In this document: positions 1-6,722 of the stretch, piece by piece
Position numbering within the stretch: the stretch's first letter is position 1
How the letters are laid out: every line of letters begins with the position of its first letter
NCBI GenBank assembly: GCA_945888535.1
Contig: CAMDAN010000109.1
Location: 1-7,195, forward strand
DNA from: Bordetella parapertussis
GTDB taxonomy: Bacteria > Pseudomonadota > Gammaproteobacteria > Burkholderiales > Burkholderiaceae_C
Reading direction: 5' to 3'
Length of the DNA: 7,195 bases
Notes under the pieces: model-generated
The model's input: only the letters and a program-made list of their open reading frames with translations
Told to the model about the DNA's origin: nothing
Database searches by the model: none
Program-made: the position numbers and the translations under genes

Positions 1-642
1 AAACTGCACCAAACGCTGGCAAAAACTGACGTTTTGTTAACGTCGTTTCGCCCTTCGGCTATGGTCAAACTCGGGCTCGACTGGAAGACATTGCACCGCC
101 AACACCCCCACCTGTCGTTGGTGCAAATTTTTGGGGCGAGCGGAGACCGCGCTGAAGAACCGGGCCACGACCTCACGTATTTGGCTGAAAGCGGCCTGAT
201 TCAAGGCATGGAACTCCCACCCACTTTGTACGCCGATATGGGCGGCTCGTTGATGGCCAGTGAAGCCGTCTTGCAAGCGCGCTTACAGCAATTACAAACT
301 GGCAAAGGCGTTGCGGTTACCGTAGCCTTATGTGACGCCGCAAATTACCTGGCCTTGCCGCGTACCTGGGGCCTGACCGTTCCTGGTGCCGCTGTAGGCG
401 GCGGACACGCAGGTTACCGGATGTACGCCTGCAAAGACGGGCGCGTTGCCGTAGCCGCACTAGAGCCCCACTTTGCGGCCGCTTTAGCGAAAGAAGCGGG
501 GCTTGCCAGCTCCCACATACAAGCCATGTTTTCCAAGGAAGCGCACGCGGCTTGCAGTGCTTTTTTTGCAGGCAAAACGCGCAAACAGCTCGAAGCGATT
601 GGGGCAGCCAAAGACATTCCGCTGTGCACCCTTGCGCCCTAG
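1..642 (+). CDS. CaiB/BaiF family CoA-transferase, 3' part (5' end outside window)
   Basis: This is the C-terminal 213 residues of a class III CoA-transferase, the family that includes formyl-CoA transferase, carnitine CoA-transferase and alpha-methylacyl-CoA racemase. The frame is open from base 1 and reads KLHQTLAKTDVLLTSFRPSA, so the gene starts upstream and any start codon inside the window would be false. Family landmarks are VLLTSFRPSAMVKLGLDW, then PGHDLTYLAESGL, then LYADMGGSLMA. The Asp of the last motif (codon 235-237) aligns with the family's catalytic aspartate, which forms the acyl and CoA intermediates. The protein ends with IPLCTLAP and a TAG stop, a normal-looking C-terminus, so I see no truncation at this end. 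It should act in the cytoplasm, moving CoA between carboxylic acids or epimerising an alpha-methylacyl-CoA; the substrate cannot be read from this part. It is convergent with ygiQ, 29 bp away. The family call is secure and the specific reaction is unknown. Confidence 0.9.
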   Translation, partial: KLHQTLAKTDVLLTSFRPSAMVKLGLDWKTLHRQHPHLSLVQIFGASGDRAEEPGHDLTYLAESGLIQGMELPPTLYADMGGSLMASEAVLQARLQQLQTGKGVAVTVALCDAANYLALPRTWGLTVPGAAVGGGHAGYRMYACKDGRVAVAALEPHFAAALAKEAGLASSHIQAMFSKEAHAACSAFFAGKTRKQLEAIGAAKDIPLCTLAP

Positions 643-653
643 CGTTATTTGCA

Positions 654-685
654 GGGCTCAGGGTTTAGGGGTCAGGGTTTGAGGG
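654..685 (+). repeat. G-rich 7-bp-spaced short repeat, possible G-quadruplex, at the convergent junction
   Basis: Five runs of three or four G lie on the plus strand at 654-656, 661-663, 668-671, 675-677 and 683-685. Loops between them are 3-5 nt. The first four start exactly 7 bp apart and the units resemble each other (gggctca, gggttta, ggggtca, gggtttg). The pattern fits the usual sequence rule for an intramolecular G-quadruplex. It covers the stop codon and last codons of ygiQ and the gap before the CoA-transferase stop. No ordinary hairpin terminator is visible in this 29-bp gap, so the G-rich element could play a role in ending convergent transcription; that is inference. Confidence 0.45.
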
Positions 686-3002
686 TTGCGCGGGCTTTGC
701 GCAAAGGAGCCTTTGTATTCTTTTCTGACCCTGTGACCCGCGGCGGCAATCCGGTGTGTTGGGTCAATATGCGCCCTGCGACTGGAGTGCTATTTTTTCG
801 CCGAGCGCTTTGGTAAGCTCCGTCGTTCAAGGGCTGAAAGGTCGGGATCAGATGGTGTTTGCCGTTACCAATGAGATCCGCGCGGCCCATGCTTTTAAGT
901 GCCTCGCGCAATAGCGGCCAATTGTTGGCATCGTGGTAGCGTAAAAACGCCTTGTGCAACTTTCGGCGCTTCTCGCCGCGCACGATATCGACCGACTCGT
1001 CTGCGCTTTCTATGGTGCGGTGAATTTTTCTCAAAGGATTGCGCCCAGAGTGGTACATCGCCGTCGCCGTCGCCATGGGGCTGGGGTAAAAGGTTTGCAC
1101 CTGGTCGGCCCGAAAACTGTTTTTCTTTAACCAAACGGCCAAGTGCATCATGTCTTCGTCGGTGGTTCCAGGGTGCGCGGCAATAAAGTAGGGAATTAAA
1201 AACTGCTTTTTACCGGCCTCTAAGGAGTATTTATCAAACAAGGTTTTGAACTTGTCGTAAGAGCCAATACCTGGCTTCATCATCTTGGTCAGCGGGCCTT
1301 GTTCGGTATGTTCTGGTGCAATTTTCAAATAACCACCGACGTGGTGTTGCACCAGTTCTTTCACGTATTCGGGACTTTGGATAGCCAAGTCATAGCGCAA
1401 GCCCGAACCGATCAGAATTTTCTTAATCCCTCTCAATGCTCTGCCGCGGCGGTACATTTTGATGAGCGGGCCGTGGTCTGTGGTTAGGTTTTGGCAGATC
1501 CCAGGGTAAACGCAGCTGGGCTTACGGCATGCAGCTTCAATCTCAGGCGTTTTGCAACCCAAGCGGTACATATTGGCCGTCGGGCCGCCCAAATCGGAAA
1601 TCGTTCCGGTAAAGCCTTTGACCTTGTCGCGAATGTCTTCAATTTCCTTGATCACCGAGTCTTCCGAGCGGCTTTGGATGATGCGGCCTTCGTGCTCAGT
1701 GATGGAGCAAAACGTGCATCCCCCAAAACAGCCGCGCATGATGTTGACGCTAAAACGGATCATCTCCCACGCAGGAATTTTGGTCACGCCGTCATGGCTG
1801 CCTTGGGCGTCGGCATAGCTAGGGTGCGGGCTGCGGGCGTAGGGAAGATCAAAAACCATATCCATCTCCGCTGTCGTGAGCGGGATAGGCGGCGGGGTGA
1901 TCCAAACGTCACGGGCGGTTACGCCTGTACCGTGGGCCTGTACCAAAGCGCGGGCGTTGCCAGGGTTGGTTTCTAAATGGAGAACCCTGTTGGCGTGGGC
2001 GTATAAAACGGGGTCCGCTTTGACCTGCTCGTAACTGGGAAGCCGAATCACCGAGCGGTCTCGCGGTGGCACTTTGAGCTTGGCTTTGAGCGCAGGGTTT
2101 GCTACAAACAGCATGGTTTTCGCAGTATCAGGGCCAGCAACTTGGGTATTTGGGGCCGCCGGATCCTCGCGCTCACACGTTGCGCCCTGCTCTGCCGCTT
2201 GCTCCGAGGTGGTCATGTAGGGGTTGACATGGGCTTCCACCCGGCCGGGGGCGTCTACGCTGGATGAATCAATCTCAAACCAGTCTTTACCGCTGGCATC
2301 ATCAGGGCGGCGCACAAAGGCGGTGCCGCGCACATCGGTGATGTCTTGCACAGGCTCACGGGCCGCCAAGCGGTGGGCAATTTCAACAATAGCGCGCTCA
2401 GCGTTGCCATACAAAAGCAAATCACACTTGGCATCCACCACCACCGAGCGCCGAACCTTGTCAGACCAGTAGTCGTAATGGGCAATGCGGCGTAGGCTTC
2501 CTTCGATTCCGCCCAAGACAATCGGGACGTCTTTGAAGGCCTCGCGGCAGCGCTGGCTGTAAACAATGGCGGCGCGGTCGGGGCGCTTGCCGCCGATGTC
2601 GCCGGGGGTGTATGCGTCATCGCTGCGAATTTTTCGATCAGCGGTGTAGCGGTTAATCATGGAGTCCATGTTCCCCGCCGTCACACCCCAAAACAAATTG
2701 GGTTTGCCTAAAACTTTGAATGGCTCGGCACTTTGCCAATCCGGCTGGGCAATGATTCCGACCCGAAAACCCTGGGCTTCGAGCATGCGACCGATGACAG
2801 CCATTCCAAAACTGGGGTGGTCGACATACGCGTCGCCCGTCACCAAAACAATATCGCAACTGTCCCAACCCAGCTTCTCCATCTCTGCGCGGCTCATCGG
2901 AAAAAAGGGCGCCGTCCCAAAACGCGACGCCCAATACTTGCGATAGCTCCCAAGGGGCTTGGCAGCACGCGCGAAAAAAGAGACGTCAACAGGGGCGTTC
3001 AT
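672..3002 (-). CDS. ygiQ: YgiQ family radical SAM protein (UPF0313)
   Basis: This 776-residue protein is recognisable along its whole length as YgiQ (about 740 residues in Escherichia coli). The N-terminal domain carries [20 protein letters not shown], then [18 protein letters not shown] and [18 protein letters not shown], all family signatures. The radical SAM core holds [10 protein letters not shown] with Cys425, Cys429 and Cys432 (CX3CX2C), which should bind the SAM-cleaving 4Fe-4S cluster. A second Cys set follows at 483, 492, 497 and 503. The C-terminal part has [31 protein letters not shown] and QVQTFYPSP, matching the YgiQ C-terminal region (DUF3362), then a basic, low-complexity tail. 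Residues about 255-320 form a poorly conserved linker. The reaction is not known; it should be a cytoplasmic Fe-S enzyme. The ATG at 3002 fits the family N-terminus, although no clear Shine-Dalgarno sequence precedes it. A TAAAAT box on the minus strand at 3033-3038 could be its -10 element, but no matching -35 is seen. It is transcribed divergently from the transport operon and is probably monocistronic. Confidence 0.96.
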   Translation of the reverse strand: MNAPVDVSFFARAAKPLGSYRKYWASRFGTAPFFPMSRAEMEKLGWDSCDIVLVTGDAYVDHPSFGMAVIGRMLEAQGFRVGIIAQPDWQSAEPFKVLGKPNLFWGVTAGNMDSMINRYTADRKIRSDDAYTPGDIGGKRPDRAAIVYSQRCREAFKDVPIVLGGIEGSLRRIAHYDYWSDKVRRSVVVDAKCDLLLYGNAERAIVEIAHRLAAREPVQDITDVRGTAFVRRPDDASGKDWFEIDSSSVDAPGRVEAHVNPYMTTSEQAAEQGATCEREDPAAPNTQVAGPDTAKTMLFVANPALKAKLKVPPRDRSVIRLPSYEQVKADPVLYAHANRVLHLETNPGNARALVQAHGTGVTARDVWITPPPIPLTTAEMDMVFDLPYARSPHPSYADAQGSHDGVTKIPAWEMIRFSVNIMRGCFGGCTFCSITEHEGRIIQSRSEDSVIKEIEDIRDKVKGFTGTISDLGGPTANMYRLGCKTPEIEAACRKPSCVYPGICQNLTTDHGPLIKMYRRGRALRGIKKILIGSGLRYDLAIQSPEYVKELVQHHVGGYLKIAPEHTEQGPLTKMMKPGIGSYDKFKTLFDKYSLEAGKKQFLIPYFIAAHPGTTDEDMMHLAVWLKKNSFRADQVQTFYPSPMATATAMYHSGRNPLRKIHRTIESADESVDIVRGEKRRKLHKAFLRYHDANNWPLLREALKSMGRADLIGNGKHHLIPTFQPLNDGAYQSARRKNSTPVAGRILTQHTGLPPRVTGSEKNTKAPLRKARATLKP

Positions 3003-3051
3003 GAGGAAAGTTCAAATCTTGGGGAAAAAAGGATTTTACGGTTTCACGCTT

Positions 3052-3103
3052 AGCAGTACGGGTTTCAAGGGTACTGCTTGAAATGGGTTTAACCCAACCC
3101 GTA
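3052..3103. repeat. Cluster of overlapping inverted repeats
   Basis: Four exact inverted pairings share the same bases. AGCAGTAC (3052-3059) pairs with GTACTGCT (3071-3078). TTTCAAG (3063-3069) pairs with CTTGAAA (3077-3083). TACGGGTT (3057-3064) pairs with AACCCGTA (3096-3103). TGGGTT and AACCCA are symmetrical about T3090 (3084-3096). Several of these cannot form together, so the segment could switch between folds as RNA or hold overlapping protein sites as DNA. The pairings are read directly from the sequence; any function is inferred. Confidence 0.5.
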
Positions 3104-3107
3104 AAAA
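3078..3107 (+). promoter_or_regulatory. Candidate sigma-70 promoter with an operator-like palindrome in its spacer
   Basis: TTGAAA (3078-3083, five of six to the -35 consensus) is followed after 18 bp by TAAAAA (3102-3107, four of six to the -10 consensus). The spacer contains the 13-bp palindrome TGGGTT-T-AACCCA (3084-3096). This is a classic place for a repressor operator. Start of transcription would be near 3114. The assignment rests on consensus matching only. Confidence 0.3.
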
Positions 3108-3206
3108 CCAGAGATTAAGGGGCGAGAAAATTTCGCCTTCCGTTACCGTAGCCCCGGTACAAACCCCAGTATGAACACCCTCTTGAAGCGGTGTTTTAGG
3201 GGCAAG

Positions 3207-3236
3207 CTGACCTTAGAATAAGCGGTCGACTATTTT
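3207..3236 (+). promoter_or_regulatory. Alternative weak sigma-70 promoter nearer the binding-protein gene
   Basis: CTGACC (3207-3212, four of six) and TATTTT (3231-3236, four of six) are separated by 18 bp and would give a leader of roughly 40 nt. A TAGAAT box at 3214-3219 is a better -10 match but has no -35 at proper distance. It competes with the candidate at 3078-3107; the sequence alone does not decide between them. Confidence 0.2.
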
Positions 3237-3271
3237 TATTCACCCGCCAAGCCCCGAACTTTGGCTACTTC

Positions 3272-3276
3272 AAGGA
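3272..3276 (+). promoter_or_regulatory. Ribosome binding site that selects the ATG at 3284
   Basis: AAGGA lies 7 nt before ATG 3284, an ideal spacing. The in-frame TTG at 3281 would be only 4 nt away and would add just one residue. The ATG is therefore taken as the start. Confidence 0.65.
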
Positions 3277-3283
3277 TTCATTG

Positions 3284-4108
3284 ATGAAAAAACTACTACT
3301 TAGCCTGAGCGTGATCGCCTTGTTGGCCGCTTGTGGCAAAAAAGAAGAGGTTGCACCTGCTGCGCCCGCAGCCGCTCCAGCTGTTGCCGCTCCGGCAGAG
3401 CTCAAAGTCGCGATTGACCCGACTTACGAGCCGTTTACCTTCAAAACTGCCGATGGCCAGCCCACTGGTTTTGACGTGGACATTGCCAACGCATTGTGCG
3501 AACAAATCAAACGCAAGTGCGTTTTTGTGGAGCAAGTGTGGGACAGCATGATCCCCGGCCTCAACGCTAAGAAATACGACGTCATCATTAGCTCCATGTC
3601 GATCACTGACGATCGCATGAAGGAAGTGGACTTCACCGACAAGTACTACAACACCCCAAGCCGCCTGGTCCTGAAAAAAGGAACCAAGTTCTCTGATGCA
3701 GCTTCGATCAAAGGCAAAAAAATTGGTGTTCTCAAAGGTTCTACCCAAGAGAAGTACGCCATGGGCGAACTCAAAACTGCGGGCGTCGTCGTGAACTCGT
3801 ATGAGGCACAAGACCAAGTGTATTTGGACATTAAATCGGGCCGCTTGGATGGAACCGTGGCTGACTATATGGAAGTCACTGGTGGTTTCTTGAGCAAACC
3901 TGAAGGCGCTAAATACGAACTCGTTGGCGCTGATTTGAAAGATCCAAAGTATTTTGGCTACGGTGCCGGCATTGCTTTGCGTAAGGGTGAAGATGCATTG
4001 AAAGCTGAACTCAACGGCGCGATCAAAGCCATTCGTTCTGCTGACACTTACAAAACACTCAACGACAAGTATTTTGCCAAGTACAAGATTGACGTTTACG
4101 GCGAATAA
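3284..4108 (+). CDS. aotJ: Arginine/ornithine/lysine ABC transporter substrate-binding lipoprotein (AotJ/ArgT/HisJ type)
   Basis: This 274-residue family 3 solute-binding protein captures a basic amino acid outside the inner membrane and hands it to the AotQ-AotM permease. Residues 1-17 are a lipoprotein signal ending in the lipobox LAAC, so Cys17 should be lipidated. An Ala/Pro-rich tether follows (about 23-38). The family signature GFDVDIANALC is at 62-72. Positions match the Salmonella lysine/arginine/ornithine-binding protein (LAO) with a steady offset of 33-34: Asp45, Tyr48, Trp86 (Phe52 in LAO), Ser103, Ser104, Ser106, Arg111, Thr154, Gln155 and Asp194 correspond to its ligand-contact residues. 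Cys72 and Cys79 correspond to its disulfide. The C-terminus KIDVYGE resembles that of HisJ. It is the first gene of the cluster, followed by a strong terminator hairpin. Binding of a basic amino acid is well supported; the choice among arginine, ornithine, lysine and histidine is not. The symbol follows the shared gene order with aotJQMOP. Confidence 0.93.
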   Translation: MKKLLLSLSVIALLAACGKKEEVAPAAPAAAPAVAAPAELKVAIDPTYEPFTFKTADGQPTGFDVDIANALCEQIKRKCVFVEQVWDSMIPGLNAKKYDVIISSMSITDDRMKEVDFTDKYYNTPSRLVLKKGTKFSDAASIKGKKIGVLKGSTQEKYAMGELKTAGVVVNSYEAQDQVYLDIKSGRLDGTVADYMEVTGGFLSKPEGAKYELVGADLKDPKYFGYGAGIALRKGEDALKAELNGAIKAIRSADTYKTLNDKYFAKYKIDVYGE

Positions 4109-4126
4109 TTCTCCCAACGTTCTCTG

Positions 4127-4167
4127 AAAAATCGGCGTACAGCCCTGCGCTGTACGCCGATTTTTTT
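4127..4167 (+). terminator. Strong intrinsic terminator between binding-protein and permease genes
   Basis: Bases 4127-4142 and 4150-4165 form a perfect 16-bp inverted repeat (core ATCGGCGTACAG with CTGTACGCCGAT) around a 7-nt loop. A run of seven T ends at 4167. This is a textbook Rho-independent terminator, 18 nt after the aotJ stop and 11 nt before the aotQ start. Because the next four genes point the same way, it probably acts as a partial terminator, or as a 3' stabiliser of the aotJ message, so that binding protein exceeds permease. The A run at 4127-4131 could also allow some function on the opposite strand. Confidence 0.92.
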
Positions 4168-4178
4168 AATCCGCTGCG

Positions 4179-4868
4179 ATGCACTCTTCTTATTACTTCA
4201 GCATTTTGCAAGGGTCGCTGATGACCATTGCGATTGCTTTGTGCGCGTTAGTCGTCGCCGTATTTTTGGGTCTCTTGGGCGCATCAGCCCGACTCTCCGG
4301 TCGCCCTCTTCCCATGGCATTGGGAACGGCTTACACCACCATCATTCGCGGCATTCCTGATTTGGTGCTCATGCTCTTGGTGTTTTACGGTGGAACCATT
4401 GGGTTGAACCATCTTTTGGAACTCATGGGCAGTAAAAAAAATGTAGATATCAACCCGTTTGCTGCAGGGGTTTTGACCCTGGGCTTTATTTACGGGGCCT
4501 ACATGACAGAAACCTTTCGCGGGGCCATGTTGGCGATTCCAAAAGGCCAGGCCGAAGCGGCTTGGGCGTTTGGCATGGGAAAGACGCAAACCTTTTTACG
4601 TATCACGGCGCCCCAAATGGTGCGCTACGCCTTACCCGGATTTACCAACAACTGGCTGGTCTTGATCAAGTCCACCGCGCTGGTCAGCCTGATCGGACTC
4701 AAAGAGATGACGTACATCTCCAAACAAGCCAGCGCAGCCACGCGCTCACCGTTTGAATTCTTTTTATTCACTGCCGCGTTATTTCTGATTTTCACCAGCG
4801 TGTCTCTTTACGGCTTGCGAAAAATCAACGAGCGCTTTAGCCTTGGCGCTGCGCGAGGAACCATCTGA
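4179..4868 (+). CDS. aotQ: Basic amino acid ABC transporter permease (AotQ/HisQ type)
   Basis: This 229-residue inner-membrane permease is one half of the transmembrane channel of a polar amino acid ABC importer. It has about five hydrophobic segments (roughly 12-34, 57-72, 95-112, 155-175 and 193-213). Family landmarks are TTIIRGIPDLVLMLLVFYGG, GFIYGAYMTETFRGA, and the cytoplasmic coupling loop EAAWAFGMGKTQTFLRITAP with Glu126, Ala127, Ala128 and Gly132, which should dock onto the ATPase. LPGFTNNWLVLIKSTALVSL is typical of HisQ. The ATG at 4179 gives the usual short HisQ N-terminus, but no good Shine-Dalgarno sequence lies before it; the terminator's T-run ends only 11 nt upstream. The stop overlaps the next gene's start by one base (TGATG), implying translational coupling with aotM. 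HisQ and ArtQ are equivalent names in other systems; the permease call is secure. Confidence 0.94.
   Translation: MHSSYYFSILQGSLMTIAIALCALVVAVFLGLLGASARLSGRPLPMALGTAYTTIIRGIPDLVLMLLVFYGGTIGLNHLLELMGSKKNVDINPFAAGVLTLGFIYGAYMTETFRGAMLAIPKGQAEAAWAFGMGKTQTFLRITAPQMVRYALPGFTNNWLVLIKSTALVSLIGLKEMTYISKQASAATRSPFEFFLFTAALFLIFTSVSLYGLRKINERFSLGAARGTI
4855..4860 (+). promoter_or_regulatory. Shine-Dalgarno site for aotM inside the end of aotQ
   Basis: GAGGAA sits 7 nt before ATG 4868 and is the clearest ribosome site among the genes downstream of the terminator. Together with the TGATG overlap it fixes the aotM start. Confidence 0.7.
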
Positions 4869-5581
4869 TGCAGTGGGGCGTTATTTTTCTAGAGAAAAAC
4901 CTCGCATTGTACGGCGAAGGCATTTTGACCACCCTCGGATTACTTTTTTCCAGTCTTGCCATCGGCGCCGTGTTGGCGCTTATTTTTGCGCTGGCGCTGA
5001 CGAGCCGTTCTGCATTTTTACGCGCGGTGGTTGGCAGTTACACCTACGTCATTCGGGGCACGCCTTTGCTGATTCAGGTGTATCTGATTTATTACGGTCT
5101 GGGTCAGCTCGAATGGATTCAAGAGCGCTGGAACGATGTCTGGCCTTGGACGCACTTTAAAGAACCCTTTTTCTGTGCCCTACTGGCGTTTAGCTTAAAC
5201 ACAGCAGGCTATACCGCAGAAATGTTGGCCGGGGCGATTCAGGAAACCAGCGCCGGTGAGCTTGAGGCCGCGCAGGCCTATGGCATGAATCGGTTCACGA
5301 CCATGTGGCGGGTTATTTTGCCCAGCGCCATGCGCCGAACCCTGCCCGCTTACAGCAACGAGGTGGTGATGATGCTGCAAAGCACCAGTTTGGCCAGTGC
5401 GGTTCCCAGCATGCTCGACGTGACGGCGGCAGCAAGCCGCGTGTACTCCGACTATTATTTGCCGTTTGAAGCCTATCTCTTTGCCGCTGGAATTTATTTG
5501 CTCATGACATTCGCATTGATTGGTGTATTCAAACTGGCCGAGCGCCATTTCTTGGCGTATCTCGGCCCACGAAAAAACTAA
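4868..5581 (+). CDS. aotM: Basic amino acid ABC transporter permease (AotM/HisM type)
   Basis: This 237-residue permease is the partner of AotQ; HisM of enterics is about the same length. Hydrophobic segments lie near 20-44, 59-78, 100-118, 165-182 and 201-222. Landmarks are TYVIRGTPLLIQVYLIYYGL, LNTAGYTAEMLAGAI, and the EAA coupling loop EAAQAYGMNRFTTMWRVILP (Glu133, Ala134, Ala135, Gly139), close to consensus. An insert rich in Trp (about 83-98, ERWNDVWPWTHF) sits between the second and third hydrophobic segments, as in HisM, where it faces the periplasm. The protein forms the AotQ-AotM heterodimer in the inner membrane. The start overlaps the aotQ stop by one base, and the next gene begins 10 nt after its TAA. 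Confidence 0.94.
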   Translation: MQWGVIFLEKNLALYGEGILTTLGLLFSSLAIGAVLALIFALALTSRSAFLRAVVGSYTYVIRGTPLLIQVYLIYYGLGQLEWIQERWNDVWPWTHFKEPFFCALLAFSLNTAGYTAEMLAGAIQETSAGELEAAQAYGMNRFTTMWRVILPSAMRRTLPAYSNEVVMMLQSTSLASAVPSMLDVTAAASRVYSDYYLPFEAYLFAAGIYLLMTFALIGVFKLAERHFLAYLGPRKN

Positions 5582-5591
5582 AGACCTTCGC

Positions 5592-6722
5592 ATGCAACGC
5601 ATCGACCACGCCCTCCTCTGCCAAAGTTTGGGAAGCCGCAAAACCCTGACGAGTTTTCATTTTGGAACGCACGGGAGCGGCCCCAAAGTGACGATCCAAG
5701 CCAGTTTGCACGCCGAAGAGCTACCGGGAATGCTCGCGGCTTACCACCTGCGCCCACTTTTAGAAGCGGCGGACGCTGCAGGGCTCATCCAAGGCGAAGT
5801 GGTGCTGGTACCCGTTGCCAATCCCATCGGTCTCTCGCAGCGCCTTGATCACAAGCCCATGGGCCGTTTTGAGTTGGATACTTCGGAAAACTTTAACCGG
5901 CATTACCCCGATTTCGCAAAAGAGATTGCGACGCAAGTGATTCCCGCGTTGGGATCCGATGCCAATCAAAATGTAGGCATTGTTCGCGCTGCCATGGGCG
6001 ACTATTTGAAACAATGGAATCCGCAAACCGAACTTCAAAGCCTGCGCCACACGCTGCTGGGCTTGGCTTTTGATGCCGATTATTTTTTAGACTTGCATTG
6101 CGACTGCGAAGGCGTTTTGCATTTTTACTGTGAAGAGCCCTGCTGGGAAAAGCTTGAGCCGCTTTCGCGCTTTCTAGAAAGCCAAACCAGTTTGTTGGCT
6201 AAAAATTCGGGCAGCGGTCCCATTGATGAGTGCCTCTCCGGGGTGTGGTGGCGCTTGGCAGAAATACTCAAAGCGCAAAAAAATCCAGCGCCCCTTCCCC
6301 AAGGCTGTTGCAGTACAACGATTGAACTGCGCGGTGAATTAGACGTCACCCACGCCAATGCAAAAACCGACGCCCAAGCGATCGTTTACTTTCTCCAACA
6401 CATCGGCGTCTTGCTGAGCAAGCAACAACCCGCCGTGCCTGCGCCCCGCTGCCAGCCCACACCTTTGGCGGGCTCTGAAACTTTGCGCTCTACGGTACCG
6501 GGTGTCATCGTCTTCGCTGCGCAACCCGGCCAAACACTAAAAGCCGGTGACCTCATTGCCGAAGTCATTGATCCCGTTGAGAACACGGTGCACCGGGTTT
6601 GTACCTCCGTGAATGGTGTGTTCTATGCCCGCGTTCGCGACCGGTACACCACCGCGGGCGGTGAAATTGGAAAAGTGGCCAGTGCCACTGCGTTTAGAAC
6701 CGGCGAATTGTTGGGCGCCTAA
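5592..6722 (+). CDS. aotO: AotO-like succinylglutamate desuccinylase/aspartoacylase family protein
   Basis: This 376-residue protein belongs to the AstE/AspA family of M14-type zinc hydrolases, which remove acyl groups from N-acyl amino acids. Visible catalytic features are ASLHAEELPG (His40 and Glu43, the HxxE zinc motif), SENFNRHYPD (Asn102, Arg103, substrate carboxylate binding), FLDLHCD (His169, third zinc ligand) and TTIELRGELD (Glu245, likely general base). Residues about 300-376 form a beta-rich end domain (TVPGVIVFAAQPGQTLKAGD) common in this family. The gene sits between the permease and ATPase genes exactly as aotO does in Pseudomonas aeruginosa, where it was reported as not related to known transport components. 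All metal and catalytic residues are kept, so it is probably an active cytoplasmic enzyme; its substrate is unknown. An acylated arginine or ornithine derivative would fit the context. The ATG at 5592 is chosen because an earlier in-frame start at 5520 would overlap aotM by about 60 bp and adds no family sequence. The upstream AAAGA is a weak ribosome site. Confidence 0.88.
   Translation: MQRIDHALLCQSLGSRKTLTSFHFGTHGSGPKVTIQASLHAEELPGMLAAYHLRPLLEAADAAGLIQGEVVLVPVANPIGLSQRLDHKPMGRFELDTSENFNRHYPDFAKEIATQVIPALGSDANQNVGIVRAAMGDYLKQWNPQTELQSLRHTLLGLAFDADYFLDLHCDCEGVLHFYCEEPCWEKLEPLSRFLESQTSLLAKNSGSGPIDECLSGVWWRLAEILKAQKNPAPLPQGCCSTTIELRGELDVTHANAKTDAQAIVYFLQHIGVLLSKQQPAVPAPRCQPTPLAGSETLRSTVPGVIVFAAQPGQTLKAGDLIAEVIDPVENTVHRVCTSVNGVFYARVRDRYTTAGGEIGKVASATAFRTGELLGA

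Larger units (their letters stand above)
3003..3283. other. Divergent intergenic control region between ygiQ and the aot-type operon
   Basis: About 280 bp hold no convincing gene. The left half (3050-3103) is dense in inverted repeats and contains a candidate promoter for the transport operon. The right half has two small hairpins: 3121-3137, a 7-bp stem including one G-T pair with a 3-nt loop; and 3174-3179 with 3190-3195, a 6-bp stem with a 10-nt loop. If transcription starts near 3114, both lie in a leader of about 170 nt before the binding-protein gene. No known riboswitch or tRNA fold was recognised. Confidence 0.6.

Noticed and set aside
1491..1976. Open frames on the plus strand inside ygiQ (also 899-1186, 2224-2472 and 2733-3053)
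   Set aside because: ygiQ is conserved over its full length on the other strand. These frames show no family motifs and no ribosome sites.
3121..3137. Short hairpin considered as a terminator for transcription leaving the divergent region
   Set aside because: The stem is only 7 bp with one G-T pair, and no T-run follows it on either strand.
3171..3221. A 16-codon frame beginning MNTLLKRCF in the intergenic region, considered as a leader peptide
   Set aside because: No ribosome site precedes it and it has only two Arg and three Lys codons, with no clustered run of control codons. It overlaps a small hairpin but no attenuator structure follows it.
3296..4117. A 273-codon open frame antisense to the whole binding-protein gene
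   Set aside because: The sense strand is a full-length, motif-rich solute-binding protein. The antisense reading has no recognisable domain and arises from codon bias of the sense gene.
5520..5591. N-terminal extension of aotO from an upstream start
   Set aside because: It lies out of frame within the conserved end of aotM, has no family similarity, and the ATG at 5592 gives a normal N-terminus 10 nt after the aotM stop.
5195..5641. A 148-codon minus-strand frame over aotM and aotO
   Set aside because: It is antisense to two well-supported genes and has no recognisable domain.
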